Assembly (NCBI GenBank): GCA_036402075.1
Contig: DASWTP010000192.1
Coordinates: forward strand, 1-15,898
Reading direction: 5' to 3'
Length of the DNA stretch: 15,898 nucleotides
From: Chryseosolibacter sp036402075
GTDB taxonomy: Bacteria; Bacteroidota; Bacteroidia; Cytophagales; Cyclobacteriaceae
Shown: piece by piece, positions 1 through 7,104 of the stretch
Layout of the letters: each line of letters opens with the position of its first letter
How positions within the stretch are numbered: the stretch's first letter is position 1
The notes under the pieces: model-generated
What the model saw: the letters and a program-made list of their open reading frames with translations, nothing else
Database searches by the model: none
What the model was told of the DNA's origin: nothing
Position numbers and translations under genes: made by a program

Positions 1-288
1 CAGGAGATCCGGCAACAATTCAGAACAGCGAAAGAAAAAGGCGCCAGCGAGAAGGAGCTACTGGACCTTGATCTGAAAGTCAAACAACAACAACTCGACC
101 TGGAGAAAGATTACTCAGGCCGACTGCAAAAAGTTATTACGCCACAAAAAATGATGAACCTGCGACAAGCAGAAGGCGACTTCCGAAAATTATTGTTAAG
201 GCAGATTCAGCAACGTCAGCTGCAGCGCGAACGCAGGGAACAGCAACGCGACCGAACACAGCAACGCCTTCAGCAAAGAAATAATTAA
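1..288 (+). CDS. C-terminal part of a small charged helical protein, likely Spy/CpxP-like 'sensor of ECF-type sigma factor'
   Basis: The reading frame is open from base 1 and ends at TAA 286-288, so 95 residues of the C-terminus are visible and the start lies outside the window. The segment is almost entirely predicted helix. It carries the pattern LQKVITPQKMMNLRQAEGDF followed by a tail very rich in Gln and Arg. A 'shoulder' of the type 'lspeqramlr-aE-dFrrkllrq' is typical of the roughly 150-residue periplasmic proteins that Bacteroidota annotations call 'sensor of ECF-type sigma factor', which are distantly Spy/CpxP-like. Those are usually encoded after an ECF sigma gene, which would lie just left of this window. 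Only 6 bases separate the stop from the next gene, so the two are probably co-transcribed. The family assignment comes from a short segment and remains an inference; the coding call itself is firm. Confidence 0.7.
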   Translation, partial: QEIRQQFRTAKEKGASEKELLDLDLKVKQQQLDLEKDYSGRLQKVITPQKMMNLRQAEGDFRKLLLRQIQQRQLQRERREQQRDRTQQRLQQRNN

Positions 289-294
289 CGACCC

Positions 295-1230
295 ATGGGT
301 CTGCGATGTTGGCTTTCTCTCCTGATCCTGGCATCAGCATCCGGCCTTCGGGCGCAGGATGCTGATGCCTTATTTCATGCCGATACCACGATCTCTGCGC
401 AGGACTCGCTCTCGATCTTCAACCTTATTGACAGTCTGCTCGAACTGCAGGAGTCGCAGTCGTCTCAGCTCGCACTGCGGCTAAGCTATAACAGCAACGT
501 GCTCTCCGCAGGACGAACGCTTGGCATCGAGAACTTTGGTTTATCACCAGGCGTGTCCTATTTCCACACTTCAGGGTTGTATGCTGACGCCACAGCGTTC
601 TGGAGCAAAAACTTCGAACCCTCCTACTACCTCACTGTGTTGTCGGCCGGCTATATGAGGGATTTTTCACAGCACTTTTCAGTCATGGCAGGATATGATA
701 AATACATCTACAACTTCAAAGGGCAGGATGTGTACATTCCATACCGCAATACGCTTTCAGCAACACCGATGGTTGAAGTGAAACCGTTCTCTCTTTCGGT
801 GAACTATTCATTTTATTTTGGCGACCAGTATGCGCATCGTGTGATGCCGGGCATGATGGCAACGCTGCAAAAAAAGAAGCTGTGGAATTTTGACCGCGTC
901 AGCCTCTCACCATCGTTTTTTCTTCTTTGGGGAAATGAAATCATCAGTACAATTGAATATGTTCCACCCGCCACACTTCGCGAACTCTTCCAAAACCTTC
1001 GTGACTACGGCACGCGCTACCGGACGGTAATTACAGAGAATCAGGTTTTCGGAATTATGAACTATGCCATCAGCGTTCCTTTGAATATCAGTTACAAAAA
1101 CTGGGGATTTTCAGTGACCTATATCTATAACATTCCAAAAGCACTGCCAGGTGAACCCGCAACATTATCGGAGAGCACATTTCTCACCGGCAGTTTGATG
1201 TATCTCATCGACCTTCGGTCAAGAAAGTAG
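295..1230 (+). CDS. Outer-membrane beta-barrel protein of unknown function
   Basis: This 311-residue protein has a cleavable signal peptide: a hydrophobic stretch at about residues 4-17, with likely cleavage after the Ala of GLRA near residue 20. The mature part consists of alternating polar and aromatic strands (LALRLSYNSN, GLYADATAFWSKN, LSVNYSFYFGDQ, WGFSVTYIYNI), as expected for a beta-barrel in the outer membrane. The last strand, TGSLMYLIDLRSRK, does not end in the usual C-terminal Phe/Tyr. No enzymatic motif is visible and I do not recognise a named family. The ATG at 295 lies 6 bases after the preceding stop, which suggests an operon with the putative sigma-factor sensor upstream. Such sigma/sensor/OMP clusters are common in Bacteroidota envelope regulation, but a regulatory link here is inference. 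No RBS-like purine run is present, as is usual for this phylum. Confidence 0.8.
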   Translation: MGLRCWLSLLILASASGLRAQDADALFHADTTISAQDSLSIFNLIDSLLELQESQSSQLALRLSYNSNVLSAGRTLGIENFGLSPGVSYFHTSGLYADATAFWSKNFEPSYYLTVLSAGYMRDFSQHFSVMAGYDKYIYNFKGQDVYIPYRNTLSATPMVEVKPFSLSVNYSFYFGDQYAHRVMPGMMATLQKKKLWNFDRVSLSPSFFLLWGNEIISTIEYVPPATLRELFQNLRDYGTRYRTVITENQVFGIMNYAISVPLNISYKNWGFSVTYIYNIPKALPGEPATLSESTFLTGSLMYLIDLRSRK

Positions 1231-1260
1231 TTTGGAAAGTTAATTGCATTGGATATTTTG
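1231..1260 (+). promoter_or_regulatory. Bacteroidota-type promoter of the M1 peptidase gene
   Basis: TTTG at 1231-1234 is followed after 19 bases by TATTTTG at 1254-1260. This resembles the Bacteroidota sigma consensus (TTTG, about 19 bases, TAnnTTTG) with one n missing in the -7 element. The ATG at 1266 begins only 5 bases after the -7 element, so the transcript would start at or very near that ATG. Either the mRNA is leaderless from 1266, or translation starts at the in-frame ATG 1278 with a leader of about 12 bases. Confidence 0.5.
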
Positions 1261-1265
1261 CAACC

Positions 1266-3134
1266 ATGCAATCCATTATGAAACGCTTATTCACTCTTTC
1301 TGCAGTTTTTTGCTTTGTATCATCAACCTTCGCGCAGGATTACCGCTGGCAACAACGCGTTGAGTATACGATGGACATCAAATTCGATGCTTCAAAACAC
1401 CAGTTTTCCGGAACACAAAAACTCGTCTACTTTAACAATTCGCCTGATACCCTGCGGAAAGTATTTTACCACCTCTATTACAATGCATTTCAGCCCGGCA
1501 GCATGATGGACGTGCGTTCGCGAAACATTCCAGATCCAGACGCACGCGTGCAGGACAGAATCTCAAAATTAAAGCCGGAAGAAATCGGCTACCAACATAT
1601 CACTTCGCTCAAGCAAGATGCAAAAGATGTAAGTTTCCAGATCAACGGAACGATCCTCGAAGTAACCCTTTCGAAGCCCATTCCCCCGAATGGCAAGTCA
1701 ACCTTCGACATGAAGTTTGATGCCCAGGTGCCAGCACAAATCAGAAGAACGGGAAGGAACAATCGGGAAGGCATCTCATATTCAATGACACAATGGTTTC
1801 CAAAAATGGCCGAGTACGACTACCGCGGATGGCACGCCTACCAATACGTTGCCCGCGAATTTCATGGCGTGTGGGGTGACTATGATGTAAAGATTACGAT
1901 CGATCCAACATTTGTTTTAGCCGGAACCGGTAAGCTTCAGAATCCGGACGCAGTGGGCCACGGTTACGAAAATAAGGGCTCATCCGTGAAACGCCCTGAC
2001 GGCAACCTGACCTGGCATTTCATCGCAAAACGTGTACATGACTTCGCGTGGGCTGCCGATCCGGATTACGTGCATGACAAGGTTCAAGTTCCGGGCGGGC
2101 CTGAACTCCACTTCTTCTACCAGCCAAAGGAAAAGTTTGCCGAGAACTGGAAGAAGCTTCAACCTGTGGCGGTAGAACACTTCAAGTTCATGAATACTAA
2201 ATTCGGCAAGTATCCGTACGACTCATACTCGATCATCCAGGGTGGCGATGGCGGAATGGAGTATGCAATGTGCACACTGATCCTTGGCGAGGGACGATTT
2301 GAAGGCCTCGTTGAAGTGATGGCGCATGAAGTTACCCACGCCTGGTATCAAGGCGTGCTTGCATCTAACGAATCACTTTACGCCTGGATGGACGAGGGTT
2401 TCACCGATTTCGCAAGCAATGAATTTCTCGGCATTGTATTCGATGACCCGAAGCCTCAAGCATCGAGCTATGCCGGCTACTTCAGCCTGGTGAAAAGCGG
2501 GTTGCAAGAACCCCCAAGCCAACACTCCGATCACTTCAACACGAACCGCGCCTATGGCACGACCGCTTACAACATCGGAACCATTTTCTGCGAACAGCTC
2601 AAGTATATCATTGGCGAGGAAACATTCTACAAAGGCATGCGGTCATACTTTCTCAAGTGGCAATTCCGTCATCCTGAGCCAAACGACTTTGTCCGCGTGA
2701 TGGAAAAAGCATCAGGCATGCAACTGACTTGGTATCTCAATTATTTTATCAATACTACGAAGCGAATCAACTATGGGATCAGGTCCACAACCAGTGTTGC
2801 AAACGAAACATTTGTAACACTCGAGCGCGTAGGCGAATTTCCAATGCCTATTGATCTTCTCGTAACCTATAAAGATGGCAGCAAAGAGTTGTTTTACATT
2901 CCGTTAAATGAAACACTGGGCAACAAACAGATCGAAGACAAAACTATTCAACGCACTGACCTCGTTGCATGGCCATGGGTAAACCCGACCTATACGTTAA
3001 AAGTCGGGAGGTCAGCAAGCGACATTATATCGGTTGAGATCGACCCTACACAACGGATGGCCGACATCGACCGAAAGAATAATAAACTTGACCTCGGGGA
3101 GGGCTTACAGGCATACCAGGATCCTACAAAGTAG
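1266..3134 (+). CDS. Secreted M1-family zinc metallopeptidase (aminopeptidase N-like)
   Basis: This 622-residue protein is predicted to be exported by a signal peptide (MKRLFTLSAVFCFVSSTFAQ if counted from the second ATG, residue 5) and to act in the periplasm or at the surface. Zinc ligands and catalytic residues are plain: HEVTH at residues 354-358 and the third ligand E377 in WMDEGF, exactly the HEXXH-x18-E spacing of M1 (gluzincin) peptidases. GGMEYA at 329-334 stands in for the GxMEN exopeptidase motif that recognises the substrate N-terminus, and Y435 in TTAYNIG is the likely transition-state tyrosine. The N-terminal half is the usual beta-rich M1 domain. The length matches the short Bacteroidota secreted M1 group, which lacks the large ERAP-like helical C-terminal domain. 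The start at 1266 is placed exactly as in the gene at 5218 relative to its -7 element, but ATG 1278 gives a cleaner signal peptide and cannot be excluded. Substrate preference is unknown; peptide scavenging is the simplest role. Confidence 0.93.
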   Translation: MQSIMKRLFTLSAVFCFVSSTFAQDYRWQQRVEYTMDIKFDASKHQFSGTQKLVYFNNSPDTLRKVFYHLYYNAFQPGSMMDVRSRNIPDPDARVQDRISKLKPEEIGYQHITSLKQDAKDVSFQINGTILEVTLSKPIPPNGKSTFDMKFDAQVPAQIRRTGRNNREGISYSMTQWFPKMAEYDYRGWHAYQYVAREFHGVWGDYDVKITIDPTFVLAGTGKLQNPDAVGHGYENKGSSVKRPDGNLTWHFIAKRVHDFAWAADPDYVHDKVQVPGGPELHFFYQPKEKFAENWKKLQPVAVEHFKFMNTKFGKYPYDSYSIIQGGDGGMEYAMCTLILGEGRFEGLVEVMAHEVTHAWYQGVLASNESLYAWMDEGFTDFASNEFLGIVFDDPKPQASSYAGYFSLVKSGLQEPPSQHSDHFNTNRAYGTTAYNIGTIFCEQLKYIIGEETFYKGMRSYFLKWQFRHPEPNDFVRVMEKASGMQLTWYLNYFINTTKRINYGIRSTTSVANETFVTLERVGEFPMPIDLLVTYKDGSKELFYIPLNETLGNKQIEDKTIQRTDLVAWPWVNPTYTLKVGRSASDIISVEIDPTQRMADIDRKNNKLDLGEGLQAYQDPTK

Positions 3135-3166
3135 GGTTATTTATCTCACGTCATTTCATTATTTTC

Positions 3167-3184
3167 GAAGCTGGATTTAGCTTC
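3167..3184 (+). other. Small hairpin between the M1 gene and ligA
   Basis: GAAGCT (3167-3172), a six-base loop, then AGCTTC (3179-3184) make a perfect 6-bp stem 32 bases after the M1 stop and 11 bases before the ligA ATG. The downstream sequence is T-rich but has no clean T run, so it is at best a weak terminator, or a structure in the ligA leader. A poor -7-like element (TATTTTCG, 3160-3167) sits directly in front of it. Confidence 0.3.
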
Positions 3185-3195
3185 ATTCATTTACT

Positions 3196-5205
3196 ATGAC
3201 CGCTGCGCAGGCTCAAAAAGAAATCGCTGCCCTTACCGAACAGGTTAATTACCACACGCATCTCTATTATCAGCAGAACAAATCTGAGATCAGCGATTTC
3301 GAATTCGACCAACTCCTTGAAAAGCTTGTTAAGCTTGAAAATGAGTTTCCGCAATTCCGTCAACCAGACTCGCCAACTCAGCGTGTCGGGGGAACGATCA
3401 CCAAGGAGTTTGAAACAGTAAACCATAAGTTTCCGATGCTCTCCCTGGGGAACACCTACAGCCAGGAAGAGCTTGAAGATTTCGATAAGCGCGTGGCGCG
3501 CGGGCTGGAAGGCGATCCTTACGAATATTTCTGCGAATTGAAATTCGATGGTGTTTCGATCAGCCTGGTTTATGAGAACGGCTTACTGGTGCGCGGTGTC
3601 ACACGCGGAGATGGCGTTCGTGGCGACAATGTGACCAACAACGTAAAGACGATACGAACAATCCCGTTGAAAGTTTCTGCTAAAAATATTCCTGCAAGCT
3701 TCGAGGTGCGTGGAGAGATCTTCATGCCGAAGACGGTTTTCGCGCAGCTTAATAAAGAACGGGAAGACATAGGAGAAGAAAAGTACGCGAATGCCCGCAA
3801 CACAGCAGCAGGCACGGTAAAAATGCAGGACTCCACCGAGGTAGCAAAACGAAAGCTAGACTGCTTTACCTATTCACTGCTTGGCGCAGAAACGGAAACA
3901 CACGAGGAAAACATCAAACTGCTCGAGTCATGGAACTTTAATGTTTCGCCTACCTATAAAAAATGCAAATCCATTGCTGAGGTTCTCGATTACATCAACT
4001 ACTGGGAAAAGCGGAGACTCGAACTTCCCCTTGAAACCGATGGGGTGGTAATCAAGGTAAACAGCCTCGAACAACAAGAACGGTTGGGTTTCACCGCCAA
4101 AAGCCCGCGCTTTGCTATCTCCTACAAATACAAAGCGGAAAGTATCAGCACGCGCCTGAACGGGATCACTTACCAGGTGGGGCGAACCGGTGCCGTTACG
4201 CCAGTTGCCGAATTGGAGCCCGTGTTTTTGGCTGGAACAACCGTGAAACGGGCATCACTGCATAACGCAAATGAGATCGCCCGGCTTAATCTGCACATTG
4301 GCGACTTCGTATTTGTTGAAAAAGGCGGAGAGATCATCCCGAAAGTAACCGGGGTCGATTCGAGCAAGCGCACGAAGGAGACAAAGCCTGTTAATTATAT
4401 TGACAAATGTCCGGAGTGCGGAACAAAGCTGACGCGAATTGAAGGCGAAGCCGCACACTATTGTCCAAACGTAACAGGTTGCCCACCGCAGATCAAAGGG
4501 CGCATTGAACACTTCATCCAGCGCAAAGCCATGGACATTGATTCGCTTGGCGAGCGCACCATTGATTCCCTGTATAAACTTGGGTTTGTAAGAACACCAG
4601 CCGACTTATATGACCTTACGCGTGAGCAGGTACTAAAGCTGGACGGATTCAAAGATAAATCAGTCACCAATCTTCTTGACGGAATTGAGAAATCAAAGAC
4701 AACGCCATTTGAGAGTGTATTATTTGCCATTGGGATTCGTTACGTTGGAAGGACGGTAGCTGAAAAGCTTGCGCGGTATTTCAAGAACATCGACAACCTG
4801 AGCAGGGCGAGCCTTGAAGAACTCCTGCAGGCGCCTGAAGTAGGAGAAAAAATCGCTCAAAGTGTTTTTGAATTCTTCCGCAAGCCCGAAAACAATCGTG
4901 AGATCGACCGACTCAGACGAGCGGGCCTTCAATTTGTTAGCGATTCGAAGGAGCCAGAAAAAGAAAGTGATGTTTTGGGCAACAAGTCATTTGTAATTTC
5001 AGGGACGTTTCAAAAGTACGAGCGCGAACAGCTCCAGGAAATTATCCTTAAGAATGGCGGCCGAATCCTGTCGGGCGTGTCTGGCAAGCTTGACTACCTC
5101 CTGGCCGGTGAGAACATGGGCCCGGCCAAGCTTGAAAAAGCGCAAAAATTGGGCGTCACCATCATCTCGGAAGGCGATTTCGAAAAAATGCTTGCCGGAA
5201 AATAG
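3196..5205 (+). CDS. ligA: NAD-dependent DNA ligase LigA
   Basis: This is the replicative DNA ligase. It seals nicks between Okazaki fragments and in repair, using NAD+ to adenylate an active-site lysine. All domains of the 669-residue protein are present in order. The Ia domain (about 1-60) contains the NMN-binding pattern YHTHLYYQQ...EISDFEFD. The adenylation domain has nucleophile K116 in KFDG, and the further nucleotidyltransferase motifs RGEIF, TDGVVIKV and SYKYKAE. An OB fold follows (TYQVGRTGAVTPVAELEPV). The zinc finger has C405, C408, C423 and C429. A helix-hairpin-helix region follows (DSLGERTI, VGRTVAEKLARYF, APEVGEKIAQSV), and the BRCT domain runs from about 592 to the end. The length is normal for the family and nothing is missing. 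The ATG at 3196 gives the standard LigA N-terminus. The neighbouring downstream gene starts 12 bases after the stop and may be partly co-transcribed. Confidence 0.99.
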   Translation: MTAAQAQKEIAALTEQVNYHTHLYYQQNKSEISDFEFDQLLEKLVKLENEFPQFRQPDSPTQRVGGTITKEFETVNHKFPMLSLGNTYSQEELEDFDKRVARGLEGDPYEYFCELKFDGVSISLVYENGLLVRGVTRGDGVRGDNVTNNVKTIRTIPLKVSAKNIPASFEVRGEIFMPKTVFAQLNKEREDIGEEKYANARNTAAGTVKMQDSTEVAKRKLDCFTYSLLGAETETHEENIKLLESWNFNVSPTYKKCKSIAEVLDYINYWEKRRLELPLETDGVVIKVNSLEQQERLGFTAKSPRFAISYKYKAESISTRLNGITYQVGRTGAVTPVAELEPVFLAGTTVKRASLHNANEIARLNLHIGDFVFVEKGGEIIPKVTGVDSSKRTKETKPVNYIDKCPECGTKLTRIEGEAAHYCPNVTGCPPQIKGRIEHFIQRKAMDIDSLGERTIDSLYKLGFVRTPADLYDLTREQVLKLDGFKDKSVTNLLDGIEKSKTTPFESVLFAIGIRYVGRTVAEKLARYFKNIDNLSRASLEELLQAPEVGEKIAQSVFEFFRKPENNREIDRLRRAGLQFVSDSKEPEKESDVLGNKSFVISGTFQKYEREQLQEIILKNGGRILSGVSGKLDYLLAGENMGPAKLEKAQKLGVTIISEGDFEKMLAGK

Positions 5206-5212
5206 TATTTTG
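5206..5212 (+). promoter_or_regulatory. Candidate -7 element directly before the DUF6913-like gene
   Basis: TATTTTG overlaps the end of ligA by its position just after the TAG and lies 5 bases before the ATG at 5218. It repeats the arrangement seen before the M1 gene (TATTTTGCA.CCATG). No good -33 TTTG lies 19 bases upstream, so it may be an auxiliary promoter within the ligA transcript. Confidence 0.3.
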
Positions 5213-5217
5213 CATCC

Positions 5218-5724
5218 ATGAAGTTCAGCTTCCTCAAATTTAAAACCAACTCTTTCCTCAAGCGGAACACGGCCATTCGCACGAGTTTGCCATACAAGCA
5301 GGCTCTTTCAGTGGGTGTGATCTTTACGGTCGAGGACAAGGCCAAACACGAGGAGGTAAAAGAGTTTGTCAGACACCTGGAACATGACGGAAAAACTGTG
5401 AAAGTGATTTCGTTTCTTCCGAAGAATAAAGACAACTATGAATTCATGTTCGATTTCTTTACGGAGAACGATCTTAGCTTCTGGGGCAATATCAATTCAG
5501 CTGGTGCGCTCCAATTCGCTGCAACCCCGTTTGATTTCCTATACTACCTCGACACAACGCCCAATCCAATGATCATGAATTTGATCGCCCAAAGCAAAGC
5601 CAAGTGCCGGGTCGGAAAATTCTGGTACAACACTGAACCCTTCTTCGAACTCATGATTGAGAGTCGGAACGGTGCCAAGTCCCTGATCGAGTCGATGTAC
5701 CGCTATACGAAGGCCCTGAGGTAG
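5218..5724 (+). CDS. DUF6913-like conserved Bacteroidota protein
   Basis: This 168-residue protein has no signal peptide or membrane helix and is presumably cytoplasmic. The N-terminus is basic (MKFSFLKFKTNSFLKR). It is followed by a strand-helix arrangement: VGVIFTVEDKAKHEEVKEFV, VKVISFL, then a region with FDFLYYLDTTPNPMIMNLIAQSKAKCRVG. The last stretch (FD-ll-lD...P---li--SkAk-rVG) is what I recognise from the small Bacteroidota family DUF6913. No biochemical function is known to me. The gene follows ligA by 12 bases on the same strand and is convergent with xrtN, with only 18 bases between stops. I recall this family often sitting near ligA and dapA in other Bacteroidota, but I cannot verify that here. 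The coding call is firm and the family name is moderately sure. Confidence 0.8.
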   Translation: MKFSFLKFKTNSFLKRNTAIRTSLPYKQALSVGVIFTVEDKAKHEEVKEFVRHLEHDGKTVKVISFLPKNKDNYEFMFDFFTENDLSFWGNINSAGALQFAATPFDFLYYLDTTPNPMIMNLIAQSKAKCRVGKFWYNTEPFFELMIESRNGAKSLIESMYRYTKALR

Positions 5725-5742
5725 TTCAAGCAACGCTGCAAC

Positions 5743-7101
5743 CTACAGACACACCGAATGTTCTGATTGAATCGAAAGTTCACCATCGAGTAGCCTTTTG
5801 ACTTTGTTCAACAACTGATTCGGAGTTGCAGTTGTTACGTTCACAAGGCAAAATGATTCCCCTGTCTTGAGCGAAGTATAGCGCCACGCAAACTGATCGA
5901 TCGTATTCACTTTCCCGTTCGAATACCACCAGGCCGTGTGAAGCCTGTCGCTGCCCTTTACGAGTATTCCGGTGTAGACAATATTTTTGCCTACAATTGT
6001 CGTTGAGATCTTTTCGAAGGTATAGCCACTTCCCTGCCAGCAAAACAATGGAGTGTGCTCGCCCGAGAAAAATTCGGGAATGGCTTTCACGTAGATCAGA
6101 AAATTGTCGTTCGAAAATTTACTCATCCCGTCTCGCATACTGACAGCTTGCATTCCGGAGACCTCCACATGGTGAGTCATGCGCGCTTCACGATTCGGAT
6201 CGATCGTAAATCCAACCGACATCACGGTTACGACTACAATTGATGCAATGACGAGCGCACGACTTTCTACCACGTGCACCGCGTCCTTATTGATAGAACG
6301 GCCCTTCCATCTCACGATGGACCGTGCAAGAAACGCTGCGGGAAAAATGCAATAGACCAGTAACGATGCAATACCCAAGGGCTCGTGCATCGCGTTCTCA
6401 GGACCGACCCTGAATAACACGAGTGCAACGATCCTGAAAAGATTCGCCCCAATATTCAACACGAATACAGTCACAAAAAAAAGACAAACATAAAATAAGG
6501 TAAGGTTCTTTCGCTGGCGTTTGAGTTCGGTTGCCAATACAAAAACAGAGAGCAGCATCGCGATTGCCAGCATATTTAGCCCCATGCAGGCGTCATCCAC
6601 TGTGAATGCGTTCCCGGCCAGCGTGATCATGTTTCCATCTATCGAAACATCGAGGCCGGCAGTCCTGAGAATTTTACCTGCCGCGTTGCTCAACGCTAAT
6701 CGAATAGGGAATCCGAGGATGCCCACCAGCTGCTGAAACACCGGAGACATTGCAGCTACAAGGCAAAACACAAGCGGGTTTACGCTTCCAAAAAAGACTT
6801 CCACCAGGGCGACAAACGCAAACGCCAACGAGAGGAAATAAAATGCTTTCACATCATAAGCCCACGCAAGTGCTGCCAGCAAAGTTGCAATACCATAATA
6901 TAGTATGTGGAACCTTGCTTTTCCATCCGTGATCAATACAAACGGCAGGACCACCAGTCCGACCAGGAAATTTGTTCCGCTGAGATACGAGACGGGGAAG
7001 GCTGCAAGCCCACCAATGACGAGCATGAACAGCACTGCTGCAAACCGAACCGTTCGAGGATCTTTGGTGAGAGCCAAGTATGAAGCGAAAGCTGTCGTCA
7101 T
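5743..7101 (-). CDS. xrtN: Exosortase N (XrtN), membrane transpeptidase-like sorting enzyme with EpsI-like C-terminal domain
   Basis: The 452-residue protein is predicted to be a multi-pass inner-membrane cysteine protease/transpeptidase that processes a C-terminal PEP-type sorting signal. Roughly residues 20-300 are membrane helices. The exosortase triad is visible: C172 in DDACMGLN (family pattern Cys-x-Gly), R223 in ANLFRIV, and H239 in AMHEPLGI, with the spacing and order expected of the family. Residues about 300-452 form a periplasmic domain with HTPLFCWQGSGYTF at 349-362. That resembles the H-pPe-C-pgsGw pattern of EpsI (DUF3485), the protein often paired with or fused to other exosortases. 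The start (ATG, 7101) lies 3 bases after the stop of the VIT-domain gene, so the two are one operon. The XrtN subtype is assigned from the pairing with a VIT-domain PEP-tailed protein in a Bacteroidota genome, the combination defined for XrtN; XrtK is the main alternative. The exosortase superfamily call is near certain and the subtype is likely. Confidence 0.9.
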   Translation of the reverse strand: MTTAFASYLALTKDPRTVRFAAVLFMLVIGGLAAFPVSYLSGTNFLVGLVVLPFVLITDGKARFHILYYGIATLLAALAWAYDVKAFYFLSLAFAFVALVEVFFGSVNPLVFCLVAAMSPVFQQLVGILGFPIRLALSNAAGKILRTAGLDVSIDGNMITLAGNAFTVDDACMGLNMLAIAMLLSVFVLATELKRQRKNLTLFYVCLFFVTVFVLNIGANLFRIVALVLFRVGPENAMHEPLGIASLLVYCIFPAAFLARSIVRWKGRSINKDAVHVVESRALVIASIVVVTVMSVGFTIDPNREARMTHHVEVSGMQAVSMRDGMSKFSNDNFLIYVKAIPEFFSGEHTPLFCWQGSGYTFEKISTTIVGKNIVYTGILVKGSDRLHTAWWYSNGKVNTIDQFAWRYTSLKTGESFCLVNVTTATPNQLLNKVKRLLDGELSIQSEHSVCL

Positions 7102-7104
7102 ATC

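Noticed and set aside
5720..5745. Partial inverted repeat (GTAG...CTAC) between the convergent stops of the DUF6913-like gene and xrtN
   Set aside because: The stem is only four continuous pairs plus scattered ones and has no T run on either strand, so it does not support a terminator.
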